DNA of 64,000 nucleotides, taken from Candidatus Nitrospira allomarina (GTDB lineage: Bacteria; Nitrospirota; Nitrospiria; Nitrospirales; UBA8639). The stretch is taken from NCBI RefSeq assembly GCF_032050975.1, contig NZ_CP116967.1:1981001-2045000 (forward strand), written 5' to 3'. The notes beneath the pieces were generated by a model. That model searched no databases and was not told the DNA's origin. It was given only the letters and a program-made list of their open reading frames with translations. Numbering within the stretch: the stretch's first letter is position 1; each line of letters begins with the position of its first letter. Below, piece by piece: positions 27,452-37,503 of this stretch. The position numbers were made by a program, and so were the translations under genes.

Positions 27452-27658
27452 ATGGCTGTGCGTGATCGTGAGTGGCCTGGGTATACCATTTGGTACTGTT
27501 GTCAGGAGTGTGGCCGCTTGTGGACGTATCAAGGGTCAGATGTTGTGGCGCTGGACCTCTGCAGTTCATTGGGACCGGCCATGGTCGGGGACGGCGTCCG
27601 CGGACGAATGTGTGCAATTTGTGAAGGGCGATGCCACGCCCCGTCGGCTGAAATTTAG
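27452..27658 (+). CDS. Small putative zinc-ribbon protein
   Basis: The 68-residue product starts at an ATG with AAAGGAG about nine bases upstream. Two CxxC knuckles, C17-x2-C20 ('CQEC') and C54-x2-C57 ('CAIC'), with extra C16 and C61, suggest one zinc-binding ribbon. The spacing to the preceding 77-residue gene is 52 bases, so they may be cotranscribed. Function unknown; such proteins often bind nucleic acid or partner proteins. Confidence 0.6.
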   Translation: MAVRDREWPGYTIWYCCQECGRLWTYQGSDVVALDLCSSLGPAMVGDGVRGRMCAICEGRCHAPSAEI

Positions 27659-27722
27659 CGACCGTGATCGTGTGGGGAAGACAAGCGTTTAGCCTCAACG
27701 ACGCCATGTTTCCCTGACGCAT

Positions 27723-28157
27723 TTACTGAGAACCAACCGCAACGGGTTGTCCCTTCATGTCTGTCTCGCCTGACTGTTTCGTGGTTTTTTCCACTGACCA
27801 TTCATGGGGCGTAATCTTTAGGAGATGCCCTTTGAGCGTATAGAATTCGCCTTCCGGTATTTCCACCTGGTCCGTGCCAGTCACATTAATGGCCAGGACC
27901 CGTTTCTTGTCTCCTCTGTTGGATAAAATTATGCCGTTCTCCAATCGTTCCAGTTGATAGGCCCCTTGTTCGTTAATGACCAGGGAGTTGGCTTCTATCT
28001 TTGCGTGCATTTTTCCAACTTTATCGAAAATGGCAAAATTGACTCGAACAGGGGTTCCTCCGGTTTTTCGGAGCTGCATTTCAATTTGGGGGAGTCCGTC
28101 AATTTCTACAATTCCATTGGAATTGCGGTACCAATGCGGTCCGACTTTCACATCCAT
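27723..28157 (-). CDS. Protein of unknown function, beta-rich (144 residues)
   Basis: The start at 28157 is preferred because AGGAGG lies ten bases upstream; an ATG at 28166 is only one base from that site. The product is a chain of short beta-type segments ('HWYRNSNGIVEIDGLPQIEMQL', 'RVNFAIFDKVGKMHAKIEANSLVINE') with no signal peptide or membrane helix. The 'IFDKVGKMHAKIEAN' stretch resembles repeats of proteins that describe an altered state of a base material, but I cannot name a family. The good ribosome site supports it as a gene. Confidence 0.6.
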   Translation of the reverse strand: MDVKVGPHWYRNSNGIVEIDGLPQIEMQLRKTGGTPVRVNFAIFDKVGKMHAKIEANSLVINEQGAYQLERLENGIILSNRGDKKRVLAINVTGTDQVEIPEGEFYTLKGHLLKITPHEWSVEKTTKQSGETDMKGQPVAVGSQ

Positions 28158-28512
28158 GCCCACCATGCCTCCTTTGTTCTTCAGTGAATAGACTCAAAAA
28201 CTGACCCGTATTGTACTGACCGGATCAGGCTGGTGGCTAGAGGAAATGTTTCTTGGGGAGTGTTGAAAACACGTGGGGTACCTCGAAATGCTTTTAGGGG
28301 GTGCGTATTGGCCGCTTGCCCCTGCTCACATACTCCTCCGTGCGCTCCGCTCGTCCTAGCGGACTGCGGCTTTTTCTCGAGAAGCCTCGGAACAGGGCTG
28401 AACTCGCCATTCTTTGGCCAAGCTCAGGTCAAGTTTTGAGCATTCCTTGAAACGGCGAGGAGCTTGGGATGTGTGGGAGAGAATACGGGGAGGCTGTCAC
28501 ACGTAACTGGAG
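28158..28512. other. Intergenic stretch with a GC-rich hairpin and possible repetitive element
   Basis: TCCGCT (28346-28351) and AGCGGA (28358-28363) form a stem, and a short T-run follows at 28371-28375, a terminator-like layout on the plus strand although no plus-strand gene precedes it. The C-rich flanks (about 28290-28440) look like a dispersed intergenic repeat rather than coding sequence. No gene is supported. Confidence 0.35.
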
Positions 28513-28728
28513 TTAGGACTTATCCTTGATTCGATTCAGGATGAGGGCAATGCACCCACCCAAGAGTCCTCCTCCAAAGATCGGCGGTCCCAATTCGACC
28601 AGTTTAATTTCCCATATAGGTTCATTAGCCAACATTAGATCCCGAATCCCGCCTTGAATCATGATGACAGCCAGTGCCATGAGGGCGCCAATCATGAACC
28701 ACCATCGAAATACTTTAAACGATTCCAT
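28513..28728 (-). CDS. Small membrane protein of unknown function
   Basis: The 71-residue product has two predicted membrane helices (about 9-27 and 48-65) separated by a short loop, and ends in a basic 'NRIKDKS' tail. It lies 18 bases upstream of the YifB gene start and may share its message, as the last codon of this gene precedes 30273 in the opposite order on the minus strand: the YifB gene is transcribed first, then this one. No family was recognised. Confidence 0.55.
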   Translation of the reverse strand: MESFKVFRWWFMIGALMALAVIMIQGGIRDLMLANEPIWEIKLVELGPPIFGGGLLGGCIALILNRIKDKS

Positions 28729-28746
28729 GAAATGTCCTTATGCCAA

Positions 28747-30273
28747 TTATGCCAGAATGGGTCGATCTAATGTTCGGTACTGAATTGCTTCAGCGACATG
28801 TGTGGGTGAAATCATAACCGATTCTCCTAAGTCGGCAATAGTTCGGGCCACACGTAAAATCCGGCCATAGGCACGTGCGGACAATCCCAGGCGGGTGACG
28901 GCTTGATCCAACAAAGTGTTTCCGGCTTGATCCAGTTGGCAATATTTTTTGAGCAAGCGAGGCTTAAGCTGTGCATTGTTTAGAGTCTGCTCAGCGCGGT
29001 AGCGGTCGATTTGACGATGTCGGGCCTGGATCACTCGTTGACGAATGGCTGAAGAGGCTTCACCGGTTTTGCTGCCTGAGAGCTCTTTGACAGGGACTGC
29101 GGGGACTTCGATGTGAATATCCAGCCGATCAAGGAGTGGACCGGATAGACGGCTTCGATACCGTTGAATGTGATAGGGCGTACAGACGCATTCATGGGTG
29201 GAGTCTCCGCAATATCCACATGGGCAGGGATTCATCGCGACGATTAACATAAGTTTGGCGGGAAAGGTGAAGCTGGCCTGTGCGCGGGTCAGTGTGACAG
29301 TTCCATTTTCCAGTGGCTGGCGTAAGCTATCCAAGAGCGACCGCTTAAATTCCAAGGCTTCATCTAAAAAAAGGACGCCATGATGTGCCAGAGAGACTTC
29401 TCCGGGACGGGGGATGGATCCTCCTCCAACCAGGCCGGCTTCTGAAATGGTGTGATGGGGGGCACGAAAGGGGCGATAAGCGAGGAGGGCCGCATGAGGT
29501 GGAAGGTTTCCCGCCACACTGTGAACCTGACTGGCTTCCAAACATTCCTGAAAGCTCATGGGTGGAAGAATACCTGTTAACCGTTGGGCTAACATGGTTT
29601 TCCCTGATCCTGGCGGACCTACCATGAGAAGATTGTGCCCGCCTGCGGCAGCCACCTCCAGGGCACGTTTGGCCTGATATTGTCCCACCACATCGGCAAA
29701 GTCTTCCTCAGTGGAGGAGAGTCCGGGTTGCACGAGGGGAAAGGTATTTTTTGCAGGAAGGAGAGTGAGCGCCTTCTGGAGAAATTCCACCACCTGAGGG
29801 AGGGTCGAAACGCCAAACACGGTGGCGTGGTCGACCACGGCAGCCTGCGAAGCATTGTCGTGAGGCAGGATCAATGAAAAGGGGTGATGAGTGGCAATAG
29901 CCATGGATAGCGCCCCGGGTACCGCTTTGATTCTGCCATCCAATGCCAGTTCTCCAACAAAAATATAGGAGGTGACGGCGTCTTGTGACAGAACCCCTTC
30001 GGCTACCAAAATGCCGATGGCAATTCCCAACTCAAGACCTGCCCCTTCCTTTTTTAATCCGGCCGGCGCCAAATTGACGGTGATTTTTTTGGCAGGAAAA
30101 TGGAACCCCGTGTTTTTGAGTGCGGATCGAACCCGGTCCCGGCTTTCACGAACGGTTGCATCGGGTAGCCCCACGATGGAAAATTGTGGAAGGCCTCCAC
30201 CTATATCCACCTCAATTTCTATGAGATTGGCTTCTAAGCCCACCAATCCCACACTTTGAATTTTGGCTAACAT
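28747..30273 (-). CDS. YifB/ComM-family Mg-chelatase-like AAA+ ATPase
   Basis: The 508-residue product matches the YifB/ComM family in length and order: an N-terminal Lon-protease-like domain (about 20-150, 'VNLAPAGLKKEGAGLELGIA'), then the AAA+ module with Walker A 'GPPGSGKTMLAQRL' near 218-231 and Walker B-type 'GVLFLDEALEF' near 300, then 'MNPCPCGYCGDSTHECVC' with a cysteine cluster and a C-terminal 'GLSARAYGRILRVARTIADL' region. ComM acts as a branch-migration helicase that helps integrate DNA during natural transformation. A competence role here is inference. Confidence 0.93.
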   Translation of the reverse strand: MLAKIQSVGLVGLEANLIEIEVDIGGGLPQFSIVGLPDATVRESRDRVRSALKNTGFHFPAKKITVNLAPAGLKKEGAGLELGIAIGILVAEGVLSQDAVTSYIFVGELALDGRIKAVPGALSMAIATHHPFSLILPHDNASQAAVVDHATVFGVSTLPQVVEFLQKALTLLPAKNTFPLVQPGLSSTEEDFADVVGQYQAKRALEVAAAGGHNLLMVGPPGSGKTMLAQRLTGILPPMSFQECLEASQVHSVAGNLPPHAALLAYRPFRAPHHTISEAGLVGGGSIPRPGEVSLAHHGVLFLDEALEFKRSLLDSLRQPLENGTVTLTRAQASFTFPAKLMLIVAMNPCPCGYCGDSTHECVCTPYHIQRYRSRLSGPLLDRLDIHIEVPAVPVKELSGSKTGEASSAIRQRVIQARHRQIDRYRAEQTLNNAQLKPRLLKKYCQLDQAGNTLLDQAVTRLGLSARAYGRILRVARTIADLGESVMISPTHVAEAIQYRTLDRPILA

Positions 30274-30483
30274 GCTTGTCTTATCTATTCGATTTCGACC
30301 TGTGGTGGCTGTGCATTCACGGATCCTAAATCACGTTTTTTTTGAAACTACAACCAAATCATTTGGCGGATTCGGCCTGCTGGCCGCTGAGGGTTCCTGC
30401 CGACCATAAGGTTTAAGAGATATCGGTCTTGTGTGATGGACTCATGCATAGGGCTTCTGAAAATTTGCACTGTGAGCGAGTGC

Positions 30484-32355
30484 TTATGGGGGAGATACGG
30501 GCGATGAAAGAGCGGGGAGTTTCGGTGCGGGGGTAAGAGACGGTGGATTCGGAGGGGATGGAAGTACAGGACTGGGTCCCTCCGAAGAAAGGGTAGGGAT
30601 CTGAACCGAATCCAATATGTCTTGGAGTTCCTTGCTTTCAATGTTGTCTAACGACTCGGTGTTCGGGGAGGGAGCAGTTGAGTCCTGTAAGGATGGCGGT
30701 CCCTTGGGAGAAAGTGCTGGAGACTGTTCAGATTGTGATGCGGGTTTCTCCGTGACTGTAGGGACAAGTCTTTGCCCCGTTGCTGGAGGATTTGTTGTCG
30801 ACGGCGGTGGCGTGACCGGAGTAACCGGTTTTTTGGAAGATGGTGGATCAGCCATGTTGGCATGGCCTTGGGATGGCGCCGAGTTTGGTTTGTCCGAAAC
30901 CTGGGTGCCTTCAGATATGTGTTGTGGGCTCGGGTTCAGAGATTGTGTATTTGTGTGTTCCGGAGGAGAAGGCAATGGTGTTTCAGGGTGGTGTGATGCA
31001 TCAGGTTTCAAGGAGTGATCCTCCCCCACCGTTGCTGGTGCCGGGGGTGTCGGGATTGCCCGGTTTGAGTTATCACTCTTTGGTGTGTCACTGATGTTCA
31101 CGTGTGGCACTTCTGTCGTTGAGGTATTGAGCGGAGAAGAAATTGGGCTGTCAGGAGGTACGGTCGACAATGAGTCTATTGGTGGAACGACAGGCGTTGG
31201 TTCGTTGAGGAGTGGCTGCTTGTGGACCCTGGGTTGATTCGATGCCAGAAAAGGGATGCCGAGCTGTTCCTTATATATATAACCCATGGTGCCACCAATA
31301 AAGAGAAGCAAGGTGATTCCAATCGTGACGCCTGTTTTTTTTCTCGTCTTGGCTCGGTGTATTCCTTGATAGTCGGTAGAGTGTTTCGGCCGGGTCACGG
31401 TAGACGGTTGGCTTGGAGGGTCTACTGATACTGGTGCCTGGGGTGGAAGGCTCGGTGTCTCTATCTTGGCTGTTTGGATGTCTGGCGTCGGATGAGGTTC
31501 TGCAGGGGCCGCTGGCGGCCTCAAAACTTCAGGTGCAAATTTTGCCAATTGCTGGTTCAAAATGGTGAGGACATGGGTAGCATCTTGAAGTCGCTGTGGG
31601 GACTGATTCCGGGTCATTTGGCGGATAAGCTCACAGATGGCTTTCGGGACATGGTCCGGGAAGTCAAACGCCGGGTCAGCCTGGTCGAAAGCCAGTTTTC
31701 CCATAATTGATGTCTTCGGAAGACCGGAATAGGGCACTCGCGTGGTGAGCATGTCATACATCATGAATCCCAAACAGTACAAATCACTGCCGAGGGTCAG
31801 AAGTTCGCTTTTGGCAGTTTCCGGGAGCAGGTAGGGTAATGGTCTGAGTAACTCAGCGTCACAGTTTTTCAGGATGTCCATCAGGATCCAAGATAATCCG
31901 AGGTCCATCACTTTGATCTGGCCTTGAGGGCCGACCAGGACGTGCCCCGGATGGAGTGTGCCGTGAATGATGCCTTGAAAGTGGATATGAACTAACACTT
32001 CCGCAATTTCACGAGCCAGCAAGAGCATTTTTTCGACTGAAAGAGGCCCTTCATTCTGAATGACGTGTTGAAGACTGGGAGCGTCAAAAAATTCCATGCA
32101 GACGATAGGGGTGCCGTCCTGCTCTTCCACTTTGAAGATTTTAATGAGATTGGGATGTTCTAATCGAAGGAGCGATTTGGCTTTTTCGATGAAGGCTTTT
32201 CCACGAATGAGCCGACCATTGATATGGGTATGATACACCTTAATCGCCATTTCTTGCCGCAGTTCGAAATCATACCCATAGTAAATGGTTCCGGTTTGAC
32301 CGTTGGCAATTTCTCCCTGTATTTCAATTTTTCCAGGCAACAGCTGTGTAGTCAT
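30484..32355 (-). CDS. Membrane-spanning Ser/Thr kinase-fold protein, predicted pseudokinase
   Basis: The 623-residue product starts with a Hanks-type kinase domain (about 8-270), then a Pro-rich linker, one membrane helix (about 342-362, 'GVTIGITLLLFIGGTMGYIY') and about 250 residues of Pro/Ser/Thr-rich outer sequence. The ATP lysine is K39 in 'EMAIKVYH' and the magnesium aspartate D151 in 'MDLG'. The catalytic loop, normally HRDLKPxN, reads 'HGTLHPGHVL' at 131-140: the catalytic Asp is T133, the Lys is H135 and the Asn is H138. Phosphotransfer is therefore unlikely, and a signalling scaffold or sensor is more plausible. Outer repeats of PPSP type could contact the cell wall. Confidence 0.85.
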   Translation of the reverse strand: MTTQLLPGKIEIQGEIANGQTGTIYYGYDFELRQEMAIKVYHTHINGRLIRGKAFIEKAKSLLRLEHPNLIKIFKVEEQDGTPIVCMEFFDAPSLQHVIQNEGPLSVEKMLLLAREIAEVLVHIHFQGIIHGTLHPGHVLVGPQGQIKVMDLGLSWILMDILKNCDAELLRPLPYLLPETAKSELLTLGSDLYCLGFMMYDMLTTRVPYSGLPKTSIMGKLAFDQADPAFDFPDHVPKAICELIRQMTRNQSPQRLQDATHVLTILNQQLAKFAPEVLRPPAAPAEPHPTPDIQTAKIETPSLPPQAPVSVDPPSQPSTVTRPKHSTDYQGIHRAKTRKKTGVTIGITLLLFIGGTMGYIYKEQLGIPFLASNQPRVHKQPLLNEPTPVVPPIDSLSTVPPDSPISSPLNTSTTEVPHVNISDTPKSDNSNRAIPTPPAPATVGEDHSLKPDASHHPETPLPSPPEHTNTQSLNPSPQHISEGTQVSDKPNSAPSQGHANMADPPSSKKPVTPVTPPPSTTNPPATGQRLVPTVTEKPASQSEQSPALSPKGPPSLQDSTAPSPNTESLDNIESKELQDILDSVQIPTLSSEGPSPVLPSPPNPPSLTPAPKLPALSSPVSPP

Positions 32356-32625
32356 ACAAAAAACCTAACTCTTTAAAGAAAATTTGTGATGAATGAGTAC
32401 GTCTTGTGGTCGTGGCGCATTGAAACGAAGGCACCCCTATCAATCAGTCAATGCGGAAATCTCGGAGCCATGGAATTCCTGCTCATCTTGTCGGAATACC
32501 GTTTGATTTTCTTGAATGGAGGGGATTCTTGATCTTTTGAAGATCTCGAATGTAGGACGTAAAGAGAGGGCGTTTCGCAGGAGGGGCCGGGAGGCATTAG
32601 AGGAGCACAGGGAGCAATCCTTCGC

Positions 32626-33798
32626 TCAGAGAACCTTAAGGGCTGTTCCTACTTTCCGTAATGCTCTGAGGGCGGTCTCGAGATGCTCAAGCGAATGATC
32701 GGCTGTCACCGTGATGCGGAGGCGGCTGGTCCCTTTAGGAACTGTAGGGGGGCGGACAGCGGGAATCCACACGCCCTCTGCCCGTAAGTGTTGGCTCATC
32801 TGGACCCCGATTTCCGGGTCGTTCACCATGATCGGGAGAATAGGGCTGTGAGTGTTGGTCAGTTGGAATCCCATGGACACTAAGCCATGATGCAAAAACT
32901 CTCGATTTCGCCAGAGCATCACTCGGCGTTGGGGTTCTTGCCGGATGATTGCCAGAGCTGCGCTCGCTGCGGCGGCAAGGGCGGGTGGGGGGGCGGTGGT
33001 ATAAATTAAGGAGCGTGCGGTATTAACCAGATAGGCCACGAAATCTTTCGGCCCCGCGATAAACCCGCCACTGGATCCAAGGGCTTTACTGAGCGTGCCC
33101 ATCTGCAGAATGTGGCGCGAGTCTATTCCAAAATGTTCTACCGTGCCTCGACCGGTTGCGCCCATGACCCCGGTGCCATGCGCGTCATCAATGAGCAGGG
33201 TGGCACCGTATTCTTCTGCCAATCTCGCTATCTCGGGTAGTGGAGCCACATCTCCATCCATACTAAACACCCCTTCGGTCAGAATGAGCGTCGAAGTCCT
33301 GGAGCGTGTTTTTGCCAGAAGTCGCTTAAGATGGCTGACGTCGTTATGATGGAAGACGCGTAGTGTGGCCCGGCTGAGGCGGCAACCATCGATCAGGCTG
33401 GCATGGCATAACCGATCCGCCAAAATCAGGCTATCTGCTGTGGCAAGATTCGGGATAACTCCTATATTGGTGGTATAACCTGAAGAAAAGGTGAGAGCGG
33501 CCTCTGTTTCCTTAAAACTGGCTAACTCACCTTCTAAAACGTGATGAGGCGTGATGTTGCCGGAAATGAGCCGTGAGGCTCCAGATCCTACTCCAAATTT
33601 TTCAATGGCTTTTATGGCGGCATCTTTTATCTGTGGATGGTTGGCCAGCCCAAGATAGTTATTGGAAGCAAAAAGAAGGACTTCCTGCCCTTCCACTGAA
33701 ATGACCGGAGCCGAGGGAGAGTTGATGAGAGATAACTCCCTCAAAAGATGTCGTTGCGCCAAGGCCTTGAGGTCTTCTTTGAACATTGAGATGGCCAC
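32626..33798 (-). CDS. bioF: 8-amino-7-oxononanoate synthase (biotin synthesis)
   Basis: PLP enzyme of the alpha-oxoamine synthase family, condensing pimeloyl thioester with alanine in biotin synthesis. The 390-residue product has 'LLFASNNYLGLANHP', 'GVGSGASRLISGN', 'LLIDDAHGTGVMG' near 201-213 and the PLP lysine K238 in 'GTLSKALGSSGGF'. Other members (2-amino-3-ketobutyrate ligase, ALA synthase) are close, and no other bio gene is adjacent, so BioF is likely but not certain. The first codon at 33798 is GTG; an ATG at 33786 is also possible. Confidence 0.85.
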   Translation of the reverse strand: MAISMFKEDLKALAQRHLLRELSLINSPSAPVISVEGQEVLLFASNNYLGLANHPQIKDAAIKAIEKFGVGSGASRLISGNITPHHVLEGELASFKETEAALTFSSGYTTNIGVIPNLATADSLILADRLCHASLIDGCRLSRATLRVFHHNDVSHLKRLLAKTRSRTSTLILTEGVFSMDGDVAPLPEIARLAEEYGATLLIDDAHGTGVMGATGRGTVEHFGIDSRHILQMGTLSKALGSSGGFIAGPKDFVAYLVNTARSLIYTTAPPPALAAAASAALAIIRQEPQRRVMLWRNREFLHHGLVSMGFQLTNTHSPILPIMVNDPEIGVQMSQHLRAEGVWIPAVRPPTVPKGTSRLRITVTADHSLEHLETALRALRKVGTALKVL

Positions 33799-33875
33799 CG
33801 GATTTTGAAATATTACCTATAAGATCTATCGTCCACAGGTATTTCGTAATACGATCAACCCTGTTACAATAAATA

Positions 33876-33905
33876 TTGACTTGAAAAAACCATAATGATT
33901 ACAAT
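33876..33905 (+). promoter_or_regulatory. Probable sigma-70 promoter of the ilv operon
   Basis: TTGACT (33876-33881), 18-base spacer, TACAAT (33900-33905), in an A+T-rich stretch. It would give a leader of about 130 bases before ilvB. I found no leader peptide rich in Ile, Leu or Val and no T-box core in that leader. Confidence 0.55.
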
Positions 33906-34040
33906 GGTTTATTTATACAGACTATAAATTTACCACAAATGGGGAATATTTTTTGTCGGAGAGGTTATTGAGGGGTTTTCCCGGGACGATGTGGTTCACC
34001 AGGTTTGGTCCGTCGTCAAATTAACCAGAGGGTGAGAATT

Positions 34041-35816
34041 ATGAAAATCACTGGTGCAGAAATCTTCTTAGAAGCATTAAAGCGTGAGGGCGTGAAAACC
34101 ATGTTTGCCTTACCAGGCGGAGTGGTTCTCAAAATATTCGATGTCTTGCACCAGCAAAAAGATATTCGGGTAATTCTGACACGACATGAACAGGGTGCAG
34201 GGTTTATGGCCGTCGGATATGCGAAAGCCATGGGCAAGCCTGGTGTGGCGCTGATTACCTCCGGCCCCGGTATGACAAATGTTATCACGTCTCTTGCGGA
34301 CGCGTATATGGATTCAGTTCCCATAGTCGTCTTTTCAGGACAGGTTCCGACAGCCTTAATCGGCAACGATGCCTTTCAAGAGGCCGACAACATCGGTCTC
34401 AGTCGTCCGTGCACCAAATACAACTTCCTGGTTAAGGACGTGAAAGATTTGGCACAGACGATTAAGGAGGCGTTTTATATTGCCACTACTGGTCGCCCTG
34501 GCCCGGTTTTAGTCGATATACCTAAAGATATTTCGCTCGATAAAGCGGACTTTCATTACCCAACCTCTGTTTCCATTCGCGGGTACAACCCCACGTACGA
34601 CGGAAGTCGGTGGAAAATTAAGCAAGCGGCGGACGCGATCATGAAAGCCAAGCGTCCAATTTTATATGTGGGTGGAGGAGTCGTGTTATCCGGGGCCTCT
34701 CCGGAGGTGAAAGAGCTGGCCGAGCTGACGCAAATTCCCGTGGATATGACGTTGATGGCGCTTGGGGCATTTCCCGGAAACCATCCACTCTCACTGGGCA
34801 TGCTGGGCATGCATGGGACGTATGTCGCGAACATGGCCATGCATTATTCTGACCTGGTTATTGCCGTTGGGGCACGATTTGATGATCGGGTGACGGGCAA
34901 GGTTTCAGAGTTTTGTCCCGATGCGAAAATTATTCACATTGATATTGATCCGACCTCTATTCGGAAAAATATTCAGGTAGACATTCCTATTGTCGGTGAC
35001 TGTAAGCGAGTGCTCATCGAATTGAATAATATTCTTCGCGCTACGGTGAATGGGAATCAAAAAGAGCAAAGGAAACCCTGGTGGGATCAACTGAATGCCT
35101 GGAGGCAAGCACATCCTCTGCGCTATGATCAAGATCCTGACGGACAAATTAAGCCACAATTTCTTATTGATCGCCTGTATCAGCTGACGAGCGACCGAAA
35201 TCCTATTTTGGCCACAGACGTGGGACAACACCAGATGTGGTCAGCTCAATATTTTAAATTACAAAATCCTCAATCCTGGTTAACATCAGGGGGATTGGGG
35301 ACCATGGGGTTTGGATTGCCGGCTGCCATGGGTGCGCAAGCTGCGTTTCCGGATCGACTGGTTCTGTGTGTCGCCGGTGATGGCAGTATTCAAATGAATA
35401 CCCAAGAGTTGGCGACCGCAGTCGTTGAGCAACTACCAGTTAAAGTTTTTATTATTAATAACCGGTTCCATGGCATGGTTCGGCAGTGGCAGGATTTGTT
35501 TTATGAGGGCCGGTATGCGTCAAGTTACCTGGGAACCGTTCCTGATTTTGTGAAATTAGCGGAAGCCTATGGGGCTGCCGGTATTCGAATTGAAAAGGTT
35601 TCGGAAATGGATAGCGGGATTCGAGAAGCGCTTTCCATAAAGGGCCCGGTTGTGATTGACGTCCCGACCTACCAGTTTGAAAATTGTTATCCCATGATTC
35701 CGGCCGGAGGCTGTAATCACGAAATGTTATTAGCAGATCCCCCGGACTTAAAAAAGCCCAATGCCATGCAAAAAATTGGTACTCAGGCGGATTCGGATTC
35801 TGTCATCACAGCTTAG
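34041..35816 (+). CDS. ilvB: Acetolactate synthase, large catalytic subunit
   Basis: First committed enzyme of Val/Leu/Ile synthesis, ThDP- and FAD-dependent. The ATG at 34041 follows AGAGGGTGAG and gives a 591-residue protein starting 'MKITGAEIFLEALKREGVKTMFALPGG'; a TTG at 34005 would add 12 residues. The ThDP glutamate is in 'RHEQGAGFMAVGYAKAMG' near 52, and the metal-binding motif is 'CVAGDGSIQMNTQELATAV' ending with 'INN' near 470. 'DVGQHQMWSAQYF' and 'GLGTMGFGLPAAMGA' are further family signatures. The regulatory subunit gene follows after 22 bases. Confidence 0.97.
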   Translation: MKITGAEIFLEALKREGVKTMFALPGGVVLKIFDVLHQQKDIRVILTRHEQGAGFMAVGYAKAMGKPGVALITSGPGMTNVITSLADAYMDSVPIVVFSGQVPTALIGNDAFQEADNIGLSRPCTKYNFLVKDVKDLAQTIKEAFYIATTGRPGPVLVDIPKDISLDKADFHYPTSVSIRGYNPTYDGSRWKIKQAADAIMKAKRPILYVGGGVVLSGASPEVKELAELTQIPVDMTLMALGAFPGNHPLSLGMLGMHGTYVANMAMHYSDLVIAVGARFDDRVTGKVSEFCPDAKIIHIDIDPTSIRKNIQVDIPIVGDCKRVLIELNNILRATVNGNQKEQRKPWWDQLNAWRQAHPLRYDQDPDGQIKPQFLIDRLYQLTSDRNPILATDVGQHQMWSAQYFKLQNPQSWLTSGGLGTMGFGLPAAMGAQAAFPDRLVLCVAGDGSIQMNTQELATAVVEQLPVKVFIINNRFHGMVRQWQDLFYEGRYASSYLGTVPDFVKLAEAYGAAGIRIEKVSEMDSGIREALSIKGPVVIDVPTYQFENCYPMIPAGGCNHEMLLADPPDLKKPNAMQKIGTQADSDSVITA

Positions 35817-35838
35817 AGTACAACCATAAAAGGGTGTT

Positions 35839-36360
35839 ATGGAACACATTATTTCGTTGACGGTAGAAAATAAATTCGGATCTTTGTCCCGAATAGCGGG
35901 ACTCTTCAGCGGGCGTGGGTTTAATATCGAAAGTTTGTCAGTTGCCCCGACGCTGGATCCCTCTGTGTCCATGATGACCCTGGTCACCAAGGGGGATGAT
36001 CCGATTATCGAACAAATCCTGAAGCAGCTGAACAAACTCATTGATGTGATTAAAGTCGTTGATATTAGCGAAAGCGAGTTTGTTGAACGAGAAACTGCGC
36101 TCATTAAGGTTCATACCCGGCCGGAGGATCGAGCTGAAGCTCTTCGCATTGCAGATATTTTTCGAGCTAATGTTCTGGATTCCTCTCCTACCAGCTATAC
36201 CATTGAAGTCACTGGAGATGTGAGGAAAGTCCAGGCGATCATCAATCTCCTACAGCCACTTGGCATCAAAGAGCTGGTACGCACCGGCAGGATTGCCATT
36301 GGGCGCGAACCGACACGCTCGACACAAACCCAATCCCGACCGCTTGCGAAAGCGAATTAA
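35839..36360 (+). CDS. ilvN: Acetolactate synthase, small regulatory subunit
   Basis: The 173-residue product begins with an ACT domain ('HIISLTVENKFGSLSRIAGLFSGRGFNIESLSVAPT...', residues 3-75), where valine normally binds to inhibit the enzyme, followed by the conserved C-terminal domain ('IKVHTRPEDRAEALRIADIF'). Length is normal for the IlvH/IlvN type. It associates with and stimulates IlvB. Spacing to ilvC is 93 bases. Confidence 0.96.
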   Translation: MEHIISLTVENKFGSLSRIAGLFSGRGFNIESLSVAPTLDPSVSMMTLVTKGDDPIIEQILKQLNKLIDVIKVVDISESEFVERETALIKVHTRPEDRAEALRIADIFRANVLDSSPTSYTIEVTGDVRKVQAIINLLQPLGIKELVRTGRIAIGREPTRSTQTQSRPLAKAN

Positions 36361-36426
36361 TCAGGCCAACCAACACCTGCCTTTAGACTGAAGGGATCCG
36401 TCCACCCTGATCGACGGAACGACTAA

Positions 36427-37470
<1,044 letters not shown>

Positions 37471-37503
37471 TGAGAAGGTTGCGGGACGTGAGACCCATTC
37501 CCA

